Shown here piece after piece: positions 17,522-24,639 of a DNA stretch of 64,000 bases; the first letter of the stretch is position 1; each line of letters begins with the position of its first letter. Below the pieces are notes generated by a model. That model did no database searches, was not told the DNA's origin, and was given only the letters and a program-made list of their open reading frames with translations. The translations under genes were made by a program, and so were the position numbers. The stretch is from positions 349,777 to 413,776 of the forward strand of contig CADEFT010000001.1 of assembly GCA_902826685.1 (NCBI GenBank), in the 5' to 3' direction. This DNA is from an uncultured Acidobacteriota bacterium. Its GTDB lineage: Bacteria > Acidobacteriota > Terriglobia > Bryobacterales > Bryobacteraceae.

Positions 17522-18276
17522 TGAGCGCCCCGCAATCCGGCCAGATAGGCCACTACGTCGTTGATTTCCCCAGCATCCAGACGCTGTTTGTAGGAAGGCA
17601 TGGGAGTGCGCCTCTCCGATCGGAGCGACGCCAGGCTGTCTTTGGAAAGCGAATGGAAGCGATCGGAGAAATCGCGCACCTGGATACTCCAGGTGTCCTC
17701 GTTCAGGCGGATACCGGTGATCTGGCGTCCGTCTTTCGTGCGAACGTCCACCAGGCGAAATGTTTCGGGCACATCGCTTGTGGCATCGATCAGTTTATTG
17801 CGCAGGTGGCCCGGACCGCGGCGCGCGCCGATGTCGGTAAGGGCGGGTCCCATGCGTCCGCCCTCGGTGCCGATGGCATGGCATTGCAGGCAGCCGCCCT
17901 TGCCGCGCACCAGTTGCGCGCCGCGGCCGGCGTCTCCGGCGATGGGTTCGTTCCGCAGTTTTCCAAGCGAGCGGACGTAGGCCGAAATCTGCCAGACCTC
18001 GCGGGGCGCCATCAGCGACGCGGGCATCTCCGTGTCGGGAATGCCGTAGCGGACCACCTGATACAGACTGCGGTCGCTCACGGCGCGAGGCAGCACCGGA
18101 ACGGCCAGGTTGGCGCCTTTGCCGCCGTCGCCGCCGGGGCCGTGGCATCCGGCGCAGCGGCCCGCGTACAGCTTGCGTCCCTGCTCGACGTCGGCTTCGG
18201 TGGTATGCGGATTGTTCGATACCTCCGGCAGTTGCATATTCTGCTGCCAGAGCAGGAGAGCGGCCCACCAGATCAT
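17518..18276 (-). CDS. Exported diheme cytochrome c
   Basis: The 252-residue protein has two haem c attachment sites, CAGCH (41-45) and CLQCH (129-133), with downstream Met ligand candidates (PDTEMPAS and RRTPMPSY). The ~17-residue N-terminus is hydrophobic (MIWWAALLLWQQ) and may be an anchor or signal peptide. The region between the second haem and the final Met (~150-225) resembles the small domain seen in haem proteins of Planctomycetes and Acidobacteriota. It overlaps the PQQ dehydrogenase start by 4 bp and follows the TIM-barrel gene by 11 bp. Its job should be to take electrons from the dehydrogenase. Confidence 0.87.
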   Translation of the reverse strand: MIWWAALLLWQQNMQLPEVSNNPHTTEADVEQGRKLYAGRCAGCHGPGGDGGKGANLAVPVLPRAVSDRSLYQVVRYGIPDTEMPASLMAPREVWQISAYVRSLGKLRNEPIAGDAGRGAQLVRGKGGCLQCHAIGTEGGRMGPALTDIGARRGPGHLRNKLIDATSDVPETFRLVDVRTKDGRQITGIRLNEDTWSIQVRDFSDRFHSLSKDSLASLRSERRTPMPSYKQRLDAGEINDVVAYLAGLRGAQ

Positions 18277-18287
18277 GGATTGGCTCC

Positions 18288-19376
18288 TTAGCCGCGCTTC
18301 AGTTCGGCCTTGGCGGCCTGATGCAGCGCGCGGATGTAGCCCATGCTGTAGGACCATCCGTTGCCGCGGCCGCCAGCCATTTCCGGTACATGGTCGGCGA
18401 TGAGGTTGCCCCGGAAATCGACTTCCACCAGCGTCCGCATCAACTTGTACATGTCGGTGTAGCCATTGTCGATGTAAGTCTCGACGAAATAGGGAATGGG
18501 CGCGTTGACGTTGCGGAAGTGGATCTTCCACAGCTTGCCCATCTTGGCGAAGCCGCGCACCGCGTCATAAACGTCCTTGCCGGTGCTCTTGCCGCCTTCC
18601 ATCCAGGTGCCGCAGCAGAGGCAGATGCCGATGGCAGGGGAGTTGGCAATTTCCATCGCGCGCACATAGCCGTCGTAGGTGCCGAAGATGTGGCGCGGGA
18701 TGCCGCCCAACTCGGGCACCGGCGGATCGTCGGGGTGAATGCCGATGCGGACGCCGGCCTCTTCGGCCACCGGTGCGATCTGTTTGATGAAGTAGGTGTA
18801 GTTCTCCCACAGCTCTTCCTTGCTGTATTTGCGGCCGTGGGTCAGGTCGCCGGAGTACACCTTGCCGTTCCAGAAGCCTTTTGCCACACCCAGCTTGAAG
18901 GCGCGGGCCGAAGCGCCGCCGCGAATCTCTTCGCGCTTCTCGTTCGACCAGATGCCGTTGGCCATGTGGGCATAGGTGATGTAGCCGATGCCCGCTTTGC
19001 CCGTGTCGCGGATATACTGCTTGAGCCATTCGATCTTGGCGTCGCGGCCGGACAGGTTGAGCGTGATTTCTTCGATGTTGCGGTTGTCGTTGTTGGAAAT
19101 GTTCCAGACTTTGAGGCCCGCGGCTTCACAGCGTTTCTTGATGGCCATGAAGTTGTCATAGGTGCCGCGGCCTTTGCCGGTTTGGACGTTGAGATACTCG
19201 ACGCCCATTTGCTTGATCCATTTGAGCTCATCGTCGCCCACCTGCTCGCCCACCTGCATCGAGATCTTGATGCCGGGTGTAAGAGCTTCGATCTTGGCGC
19301 CGGCAGCGGGCATGGCGGCCGCGGCGGCAGCCACCAGTCCGGTTTGGGCAAACTCGCGGCGTGGGAGTTTCGTCAT
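18288..19376 (-). CDS. Tat-exported mannonate-dehydratase-like / xylose-isomerase-like TIM-barrel protein
   Basis: The 362-residue protein starts at ATG 19376 (AAGGATT upstream). It opens with a twin-arginine signal (LPRREFAQTG then an Ala-rich core), so a folded, probably metal-containing protein is sent to the periplasm. The body is a TIM barrel with IHPDDPPVPELGG, closely recalling the IHPDDPP metal/substrate loop of UxuA mannonate dehydratases, plus CLCCGTW, KIHFRNVN and ADHVP segments in the order of that family. UxuA enzymes normally act in the cytoplasm on D-mannonate; activity here is inferred. It is the first gene of a three-gene operon with the cytochrome and PQQ dehydrogenase, which could make or consume a sugar acid. 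Confidence 0.82.
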   Translation of the reverse strand: MTKLPRREFAQTGLVAAAAAAMPAAGAKIEALTPGIKISMQVGEQVGDDELKWIKQMGVEYLNVQTGKGRGTYDNFMAIKKRCEAAGLKVWNISNNDNRNIEEITLNLSGRDAKIEWLKQYIRDTGKAGIGYITYAHMANGIWSNEKREEIRGGASARAFKLGVAKGFWNGKVYSGDLTHGRKYSKEELWENYTYFIKQIAPVAEEAGVRIGIHPDDPPVPELGGIPRHIFGTYDGYVRAMEIANSPAIGICLCCGTWMEGGKSTGKDVYDAVRGFAKMGKLWKIHFRNVNAPIPYFVETYIDNGYTDMYKLMRTLVEVDFRGNLIADHVPEMAGGRGNGWSYSMGYIRALHQAAKAELKRG

Positions 19377-19431
19377 GATGAATCCTTCCTGACAGGAAAG
19401 CATATCGCTGACGATCCGCCGCTGTCCATCG

Positions 19432-21642
19432 TCACGGCGCGAAGTAGCCGTTGATGTCGAGGATCACGTCGCTGGCATTGGACGTAAACACGCTGACCGA
19501 GCCGGCCGTAGCGGGCACCAATGCGGCATTGGCCGCCGTCTGCCCTTCGAAGGCGTTGAGCGTCGATACCAAGGGCAGCGCGGAGCCGCTGGGCCAAAGA
19601 GTCAGGTAAGCGAGCGGCGCGGGCGGCACCACCGTTACGTTCAGCGAGTAAGCGGAGGCCGTGGGGACGCCGCAGACGGAAGCGGCGACGGGGATTGCGC
19701 GCGATTCGGCGGCGGCCATCGTGGGCGGGCCGAACGAGCCGGAGAAGCCTTGACCGGCGCGTGTATCGGCGATGCGGCACGGAGTCACCGTGCGGAAGCT
19801 CAGCCCGCCTGCCGCCGCCGGGGCGAAGTAACCGTTGACGTCCAGTACGAGATCCGTGGCCTCGGTCGAAAACACATCGATGGATCCGCCGGTTCCGGCG
19901 GGTACGATCGCGGCATTGGCGAGCACGCGGCCCTGGAAAGAGTTCAGCGTCGACACCAGGGGCCGCGCCTGTCCGGTGGGAAAGGCGGTGATGTAGCTCA
20001 AGGGAGCAGGCGGCACCACGGTGAAGTTCAGCGAATAAGCCTGGGCGGTGGAGGGAACGCCGCACCCGCCTTGGGGAACCGGGAAGCTGCGCGTGCCGGA
20101 GGCGGCGAGCGAAGGCGGGCCGAAGGAGCCCGTCTTGCCGGACCCGGTCCGCGTATCCGCCAGGCGGCACGGTGTCACCGGATAGAACAGCAGCGTCTCG
20201 GCTCCGGTGGACTCGGTGAAGTAACCGTTGATATCGGCAATGGCATGCGTGTTGTTGGTGACGAAGATCGAGATGGAGCCGTTGGTGCCCGCGGGCACGA
20301 TGGCGGCATTGGCGGCAACCTGGCCTTCGAACGCATTGAGCGTGGAAACCAGCGGACGCGCCGAGCCGGTGGGATAGAGAGTCAGGTAGCCGAGCGGCTC
20401 GGCGGGCACGACTGTCACGTTGACGGAATAGGCCTTGGCGGTCGTGGGTACGCCGCAGCCCGATTGCGGCACCGGAACGTCGCGCGTTGAGCCGGCCGCG
20501 AGGATCGGCGGTCCGAACGAGCCCGATTTGCCTTCGCCGGTGCGCGTATCCATGACGCGGCACGGTGCGACCGGAACGAATCGCAGCGCGGAAGAGACGG
20601 AGGTCAGGCCCGCGGCCTGCGCGATGGAAACGTTGATGGTCGCTCCGGAACCGGTCACCACGATCAGTCCGGAGCGGGACACCGAAGACGTGTTGGCTTG
20701 CAACGTATAGGCAACCGTACCCGATCCGCTGCCGGTGGCACCCGAGGTGATCGAAATCCACGAGTCGGCGGTGGTCGAAGCCCAGGAGCATCCGCCTCCC
20801 GATGTCACCGCGAGGCTGCCGGAGGAGGCCGAGGCCGCCGCGTTCACCGTGGTGGGGGAAACCGACAGGCTGCATTCGACGATCGCCGATGCCTGGTTCA
20901 CCGTGTAAGTCAATCCGCCGATGGTGATGGTTCCGGTGCGCGCGCTGCCCGCGTTGGCGGAAACGCTGTAGGACACCGTTGCCGTTCCACTGCCGGAAGT
21001 AGCGGAAGTGACGGCGATCCACGAGGCGTTGGAAACCGCGGTCCAGGCGCATCCCGTACCGGTGGTGAGCAGCACGGAGCCTCCAGTGGCGGTGCCAGCC
21101 ACGGTGGCCGACGTACTGCCCAAGACATAGCTGCAACTGTCCGAGGACGTGGTCACCCGCATCTGCAAGGGATAGATGGCGTAAGTATGCCAGTTGGCTC
21201 CGGAATCGGAACTAACGCCCCAGGAATACTGGTAACCCGTGCCATCGCCGTTGCTGTTGGCGCTCCAGCTCCAATCGAACTGGCCGGAGTCGGCGCGGAG
21301 CACGATCCAGTAAGTTGTATTGGCGGACAGCGGCGCGCTGGAAGTGAAAGTGGTTTCAGAAAGCGTCGAAGAGTAAGTAGCCGGCGAGGTCAAAGTGGCA
21401 ATCAGCGAGCCCGGCTTCAATCCCCCATCCGAGTAAAGGGCGGCGGTGGCGGCACCAGCCGTGGAGTTCCTCAACAGCAGGGAAACGGAGCTGAGCGTGG
21501 ACGCGGCGGAACCGGTCCCGAAACTCGCCGCCAGGTAGGTGGCGGATGTGGCCGCCTCCGTTCCGGCCGATGTCTTGGCCATGTTGTCGGAAAGGATCTC
21601 CGCGCGCAGCGCGAGGACGGTCAGGCAGGTAAGAATCATCAT
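19432..21642 (-). CDS. Secreted surface protein: choice-of-anchor region, two BACON domains, three ~130-residue tandem repeats
   Basis: Starting at ATG 21642 (AGGGAG upstream), the 736-residue protein has a signal peptide. A choice-of-anchor-like beta-domain follows (~20-170, NTTYWIVLRADSGQFDWSW), then two BACON domains (~175-260 and ~265-350; CAWTAVSNASWI and CSWASTTADSWI). Three tandem copies of a ~125-residue module make up the rest, each with a PCR..DTR opening, SGSFGPP or close variants, PLVSTLN.F.G and D.NGYF. No catalytic motif is seen. BACON domains are thought to bind carbohydrate or mucin; a secreted adhesin or glycan-binding role is likely but unproven. It follows the intradiol dioxygenase by 11 bp on the same strand, so the two are probably cotranscribed. 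Confidence 0.82.
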   Translation of the reverse strand: MMILTCLTVLALRAEILSDNMAKTSAGTEAATSATYLAASFGTGSAASTLSSVSLLLRNSTAGAATAALYSDGGLKPGSLIATLTSPATYSSTLSETTFTSSAPLSANTTYWIVLRADSGQFDWSWSANSNGDGTGYQYSWGVSSDSGANWHTYAIYPLQMRVTTSSDSCSYVLGSTSATVAGTATGGSVLLTTGTGCAWTAVSNASWIAVTSATSGSGTATVSYSVSANAGSARTGTITIGGLTYTVNQASAIVECSLSVSPTTVNAAASASSGSLAVTSGGGCSWASTTADSWISITSGATGSGSGTVAYTLQANTSSVSRSGLIVVTGSGATINVSIAQAAGLTSVSSALRFVPVAPCRVMDTRTGEGKSGSFGPPILAAGSTRDVPVPQSGCGVPTTAKAYSVNVTVVPAEPLGYLTLYPTGSARPLVSTLNAFEGQVAANAAIVPAGTNGSISIFVTNNTHAIADINGYFTESTGAETLLFYPVTPCRLADTRTGSGKTGSFGPPSLAASGTRSFPVPQGGCGVPSTAQAYSLNFTVVPPAPLSYITAFPTGQARPLVSTLNSFQGRVLANAAIVPAGTGGSIDVFSTEATDLVLDVNGYFAPAAAGGLSFRTVTPCRIADTRAGQGFSGSFGPPTMAAAESRAIPVAASVCGVPTASAYSLNVTVVPPAPLAYLTLWPSGSALPLVSTLNAFEGQTAANAALVPATAGSVSVFTSNASDVILDINGYFAP
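19435..20590 (-). repeat. Three tandem ~385-393-bp coding repeats
   Basis: The 3' half of the surface-protein gene is three head-to-tail copies of one module. The GAAGTA(G/A)CCGTTGA signature encoding NGYF recurs near 19440, 19826 and 20219, spacings of about 386 and 393 bp. Copies have diverged at third positions but keep blocks such as PLVSTLN. The array could change copy number by recombination. Confidence 0.75.
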
Positions 21643-21653
21643 GACGGCGCTCC

Positions 21654-22370
21654 CTATACGTTGTTCAGCACGACGTGAAAAGACGCGACGGCCGACGTGC
21701 CGTCCCTGCCCATTCGCAGAATGAGATTCGTTCCGCCGCCCTGATTGAAGATGCCGTCGGTGGTGTTGAGCGTGTCGCGGTTCGGCCTGCTGGCGTAAGG
21801 GCTGAGCGAGTAAACGCTGGTGGTAAGAACTTCGTTGAAAAACAGTTGTGAAGTGAATTCGTAACTGGTTTGATTTCCGTTGAACAGGCGCACTTTGTAG
21901 TGCATATGCACCGCGCGTCCGGAATACCATCCCGGATAGACCGTGAGAAATTGCGCGTTGCCGTGGAGGTTGGTTACCTGATAACCCCGCAGAAACTTGC
22001 GCCCCACCGAACTCTGCGCCGAAACGTCCGAATAGACGCCCGCGGCGTCGCAATGCCACAGATCGACGGTCGCTCCGGTGAGCGGCGAAACCACTCCGCC
22101 AGAGAGCCGCGAGACCGTTACGCCAAGCCTGACTGGAAAGCCGCTGCGCACCGAATTGTCGAAGGGGTCGATACGGATATCGGAACGGTTCAGCCGTTCA
22201 TCGACGAAATAGGGGCCTTCGGTCAGCGCCGGCGTTACGACAATGGTTGGCCCCGTTTCGGCGAAGGCTTCCCCGGCGCCTCCAGCGAACAGCAACAGTC
22301 CAGCGGCGCCGGTACGCAGCGCCTCGCGCCGGTTCGGATTCAGGAAGGCGAGTTCTGGTTTTACAGCCAT
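21654..22370 (-). CDS. Tat-exported intradiol ring-cleavage dioxygenase-like protein
   Basis: The 238-residue protein has a twin-arginine leader (NRREALRTGAAGLLLFAGGA). The intradiol dioxygenase core follows: TVDLWHCDAAGVYSDV, LRGYQVTN, PGWYSGRAVHMHYKV. All four Fe(III) ligands of the family can be placed (Tyr113, Tyr149, His155, His157), so an active non-haem iron enzyme is plausible. It lacks the N-terminal helical dimer domain of catechol dioxygenases and resembles the shorter exported group. Substrate should be a catechol-like compound outside the cytoplasm, perhaps lignin- or humus-derived. No other aromatic-degradation gene is nearby; its operon partner is the BACON surface protein. Confidence 0.85.
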   Translation of the reverse strand: MAVKPELAFLNPNRREALRTGAAGLLLFAGGAGEAFAETGPTIVVTPALTEGPYFVDERLNRSDIRIDPFDNSVRSGFPVRLGVTVSRLSGGVVSPLTGATVDLWHCDAAGVYSDVSAQSSVGRKFLRGYQVTNLHGNAQFLTVYPGWYSGRAVHMHYKVRLFNGNQTSYEFTSQLFFNEVLTTSVYSLSPYASRPNRDTLNTTDGIFNQGGGTNLILRMGRDGTSAVASFHVVLNNV

Positions 22371-22380
22371 GCAAGCATCC

Positions 22381-22394
22381 TAACTCCAAAGTTA
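22381..22394. promoter_or_regulatory. Small dyad TAACT-N4-AGTTA upstream of the dioxygenase
   Basis: Perfect 5-bp inverted repeats around CCAA, about 10 bp before the dioxygenase start. On the minus strand the dyad runs into the region where the ribosome-binding site (GGAGTTAGGATG) lies, so it could be an operator or an RNA hairpin masking translation. The pairing is short and may be fortuitous. Confidence 0.3.
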
Positions 22395-22485
22395 AGCGCG
22401 CGGCGTGAACGGCCTGTGCCTTTTTACGAAGTTTACTGGCCGGATTAAGAACGTGCCACGGGCCGGCTGATGTAGAATCCAGTCT

Positions 22486-23415
22486 GTGAACTCCGCGATC
22501 TCATCCACGCGCCGGGCGTTTCTGGCGGCGGCGGGAGCCGTGACGGCCGCCGCCGCGGCAGGGGACTCCATCCCCATCATCGATACGCATTTCCACCTCT
22601 ACGACCCCACCCGGCCGCAAGGCGTTCCGTATCCGAAGACGCCGAATCCGGCGCCATTCCTGCCAAAGCAGTTTCGCGAGTCGGCCATCCCGCTCGGCAT
22701 CGTGGGCGGTATCAAAGTGGAGGCCAGCCCATGGGTGGAAGACAACCTGTGGGTCCTGATGGTCATCGAAGACGAGCCGATGATTGTGGGCATGGTGGGG
22801 AATCTCGATCCCACCAAGCCCGAGTTTCGCGAGTATCTCGACCGCTACCGCCGCAACCGGCTGTTTCTTGGCATCCGCTACGGCAACATCTGGGAGGGGC
22901 ACGATCTGGTGGCGGCGGTGCACAAGCCGGAGTTCATTGAGAACATGAAAGCGCTGGCCGCGGCGGGATTGACGCTGGAGGTTGCCAATCCACGGCTCGA
23001 TCTGATCGATGCCACCGCGCGCCTGAGCGACAAGGTGCCCGAGTTGCGCATTGTGCTCGGCCATTTGCAGGCGCTCGCGCTGCCGGCCGATGCGGCGGTG
23101 ATGAAAGCCTACACCCGGAACCTCGAGAATCTGCGCGGGCGGAAGGCGTACGTGAAGATTTCGGGCGTGCCCGGCTGGCGGCCGGGATCGGCCGGTGCGC
23201 CGGAAGCGGCGGTGTACAAGCCCGTGCTCGATCTGTTCTGGGACACGTTTGGGGAAGACTATCTGGTTTATGCCGGACGCAATAAGACGGCGCTCGATAT
23301 TCTGCGTACTTACTTCGCGGGCAAGGGGCCGGCGGCGGCTGGGAAGTTTTTCTGGAGGAATTCGGTGCCCGCGTTTCGCTGGGTGAAGCGCGATCCGTCG
23401 CAGCCGTCAATATAA
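22486..23415 (+). CDS. Tat-exported amidohydrolase-like TIM-barrel protein with altered C-terminal active site
   Basis: The 309-residue protein starts at GTG 22486 and carries a twin-arginine leader (STRRAFLAAAGAVTAAAAAG). The amidohydrolase-2 HxH motif follows directly (IDTHFHLYD, His35 and His37), and a barrel histidine appears later in RIVLGHLQ. Where the family normally shows GSDWP, whose Asp is catalytic, this protein reads VYAGRNKTALD, so the usual catalytic Asp seems missing. It may be a divergent or inactive member. No Shine-Dalgarno sequence precedes the start, and a TAGAAT box at 22473-22478 sits 7 bp before it, hinting at a leaderless message. Its last 9 bp overlap the convergent flavoprotein gene. 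Confidence 0.8.
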   Translation: MNSAISSTRRAFLAAAGAVTAAAAAGDSIPIIDTHFHLYDPTRPQGVPYPKTPNPAPFLPKQFRESAIPLGIVGGIKVEASPWVEDNLWVLMVIEDEPMIVGMVGNLDPTKPEFREYLDRYRRNRLFLGIRYGNIWEGHDLVAAVHKPEFIENMKALAAAGLTLEVANPRLDLIDATARLSDKVPELRIVLGHLQALALPADAAVMKAYTRNLENLRGRKAYVKISGVPGWRPGSAGAPEAAVYKPVLDLFWDTFGEDYLVYAGRNKTALDILRTYFAGKGPAAAGKFFWRNSVPAFRWVKRDPSQPSI

Positions 23416-24024
23416 GGTCTGCGGCACGCGTGTCACGTTTTCCTCATCCAACTTCTTTCCATCGACAAAGCCGCAGGTGTGCGCTTCCAGCATGGCGCCG
23501 AAGGTGGGTACGGCATCCCCGGCCGCATGCAGCGCCGGGTTCCACAGATCGGCGCGGACCAGCGCGCGGCTGCAGTGTGCATAGGCTTCCTTGACGGCCA
23601 CCACCAGCACGGTTCGCGGAAGCTGCCCCTGCATGGGGAACTGGGCGAGTAACTCGGGATCGACGCTCACGGTGGCATTGCCGTTTACGCGCAGCGTGTG
23701 CGTGACGCCGGGGATCAGGAACAGCAGGCCCACCGAGGGATTCTCCACGATGTTGCGCAGCGAATCGACACGGTTGTTGCCGCGCCGGTCGGGAATCAGC
23801 AGCGTGCGCGGATCGGCGACCCGTACAAATCCAGGCTTATCGCCGCGCGGGGAGTTGTCGGCGCACTCCGGTCCCTGAGTCCCCAGAATCAGAAACGGCG
23901 ACGCGGCGATGAACGCGCGGCAATATTCGTCGATGTGATCGAGCTGCTTCCGCACCGATCGTTCCAGCGGTTCTCCATAGATGCCGTAAAGCTCCCGGGC
24001 GGTGCGGACGGTATGAGGCGCCAT
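23407..24024 (-). CDS. PPOX-class FMN-dependent flavoprotein (MSMEG_1061-like)
   Basis: Cytoplasmic protein of 205 residues with the split-barrel pyridoxamine-phosphate-oxidase fold. Visible stretches are FLILGTQGPECADNSPRGDKP, TLLIPDRRGNNRVDSLRNIV and VGLLFLIPG, which form the FMN pocket in this family. The pattern and C-terminal GFVDGKKLDEE are those of the MSMEG_1061-like subgroup, whose substrates are unknown. ATG 24024 has no ribosome-binding site but lies exactly where transcription should begin from the promoter at 24031-24059, so it is probably translated from a leaderless mRNA. A cluster of operator-like half-sites overlaps the -35 element, suggesting tight repression, perhaps by a stress or redox sensor. 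Confidence 0.85.
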   Translation of the reverse strand: MAPHTVRTARELYGIYGEPLERSVRKQLDHIDEYCRAFIAASPFLILGTQGPECADNSPRGDKPGFVRVADPRTLLIPDRRGNNRVDSLRNIVENPSVGLLFLIPGVTHTLRVNGNATVSVDPELLAQFPMQGQLPRTVLVVAVKEAYAHCSRALVRADLWNPALHAAGDAVPTFGAMLEAHTCGFVDGKKLDEENVTRVPQTLY

Positions 24025-24030
24025 GTCCGC

Positions 24031-24059
24031 ATTGTAGCCGGGCTGGTGGTGGTTTTCAA
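24031..24059 (-). promoter_or_regulatory. Strong sigma-70-like promoter of the PPOX gene, probably leaderless
   Basis: On the minus strand TTGAAA (24059-24054) is followed by exactly 17 bp and then TACAAT (24036-24031). The ATG begins 6 bp after the -10 box, so the start of transcription and the start codon should coincide or nearly so. No Shine-Dalgarno sequence is present, which agrees. Confidence 0.6.
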
Positions 24060-24079
24060 CCAGTGGTTGTCTTCAACCA
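24050..24079. promoter_or_regulatory. Four alternating TGGTT/AACCA half-sites, candidate operator array
   Basis: Two dyads lie back to back: TGGTT-N3-AACCA (24050-24062) and TGGTTG-N4-CAACCA (24064-24079). The inner halves also form a perfect CAACCA-G-TGGTTG palindrome (24057-24069). The array covers the -35 box of the PPOX promoter and lies about 60 bp upstream of a TATAAG box (24140-24145) before the WXXGXW gene. One repressor bound here could control both divergent genes. Confidence 0.55.
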
Positions 24080-24164
24080 ACTAAAAATAAACGACTTATC
24101 TTCGATTCGGCGAAACTTTCAGTCCTCGATCCGCATTTGTATAAGTGAAAGGATGGTGGCTCAG

Positions 24165-24581
24165 ATGAAAAACCTCAAAGTGATCGCCGCGATGGCAATC
24201 CTGGCTTTGCCCGCTCTTGCCGGGGACCGGGGCCGCGGCAATGGTTATGGACGAGGAGGCCGCGATTATCGCGGTGGAGTGGTGGTGAGCCCTCGTCCCG
24301 TGTATCCGGCCTATCCGGCTCCGGCGTACGTGGATCCCTTCTACGGGAGCTACGCCATGAGCGCGCCATTCGGCCCGCCCGCCATGATGTATGACCGCCC
24401 CGGACCTCGTCCCGGACCTGGCTTCGTGTGGGTGAACGGCTTCTGGCGCTGGGGTGGAGCCCGGTACGTGTGGGCGCCCGGCTTCTGGACGCGTCCTCCG
24501 CGGCCGCATGCCAACTGGGTTGCCGGTGGCTGGTTCGGCGGACCTCGCGGATTCAGCTTCCGCGCCGGATTCTGGCGCTAA
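24165..24581 (+). CDS. Small secreted WXXGXW (YXWGXW) repeat protein
   Basis: The 138-residue protein has a clean signal peptide (MKNLKVIAAMAILALPALA). A Gly/Arg-rich stretch, a Pro/Tyr-rich linker and aromatic WxxGxW-type repeats follow (FVWVNGFWRW, YVWAPGFW, NWVAGGWFGG). Such proteins are common, short, exported and of unknown role, possibly envelope-associated. ATG 24165 was chosen over the in-frame ATG 24153 because the signal peptide begins there and AAAGGATGG sits at proper distance; 24153 would overlap that site. A strong terminator follows 22 bp after the stop. Confidence 0.75.
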   Translation: MKNLKVIAAMAILALPALAGDRGRGNGYGRGGRDYRGGVVVSPRPVYPAYPAPAYVDPFYGSYAMSAPFGPPAMMYDRPGPRPGPGFVWVNGFWRWGGARYVWAPGFWTRPPRPHANWVAGGWFGGPRGFSFRAGFWR

Positions 24582-24602
24582 GCGATCGGAGGAGTTGGTA
24601 CG

Positions 24603-24633
24603 AAAGGGGCAGGCCTTCGGGCTTGCCCCTTTT
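24603..24633 (+). terminator. Intrinsic terminator with cUUCGg tetraloop
   Basis: A 13-bp stem (24603-24615 with 24620-24632, one G-T pair) closes on TTCG flanked by C and G, the extra-stable cUUCGg loop, and runs into TTTTC. It ends the WXXGXW transcript. Read on the other strand the stem is followed by a shorter T-run, so it may also stop the exopolysaccharide operon ending at 24640. Confidence 0.85.
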
Positions 24634-24639
24634 CGCATT

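Noticed and set aside
19435..20590. CRISPR-like array
   Set aside because: Repeats are ~390 bp, protein-coding and contiguous without spacers.
22473..22486. TAGAAT as a firm leaderless promoter for the amidohydrolase
   Set aside because: No acceptable -35 element at 16-18 bp was found, so it is only mentioned within the gene entry.
24063..24164. Upstream extension of the WXXGXW gene
   Set aside because: It would run through the operator array and lacks a signal peptide at its start; ATG 24165 fits both leader and ribosome-binding site.
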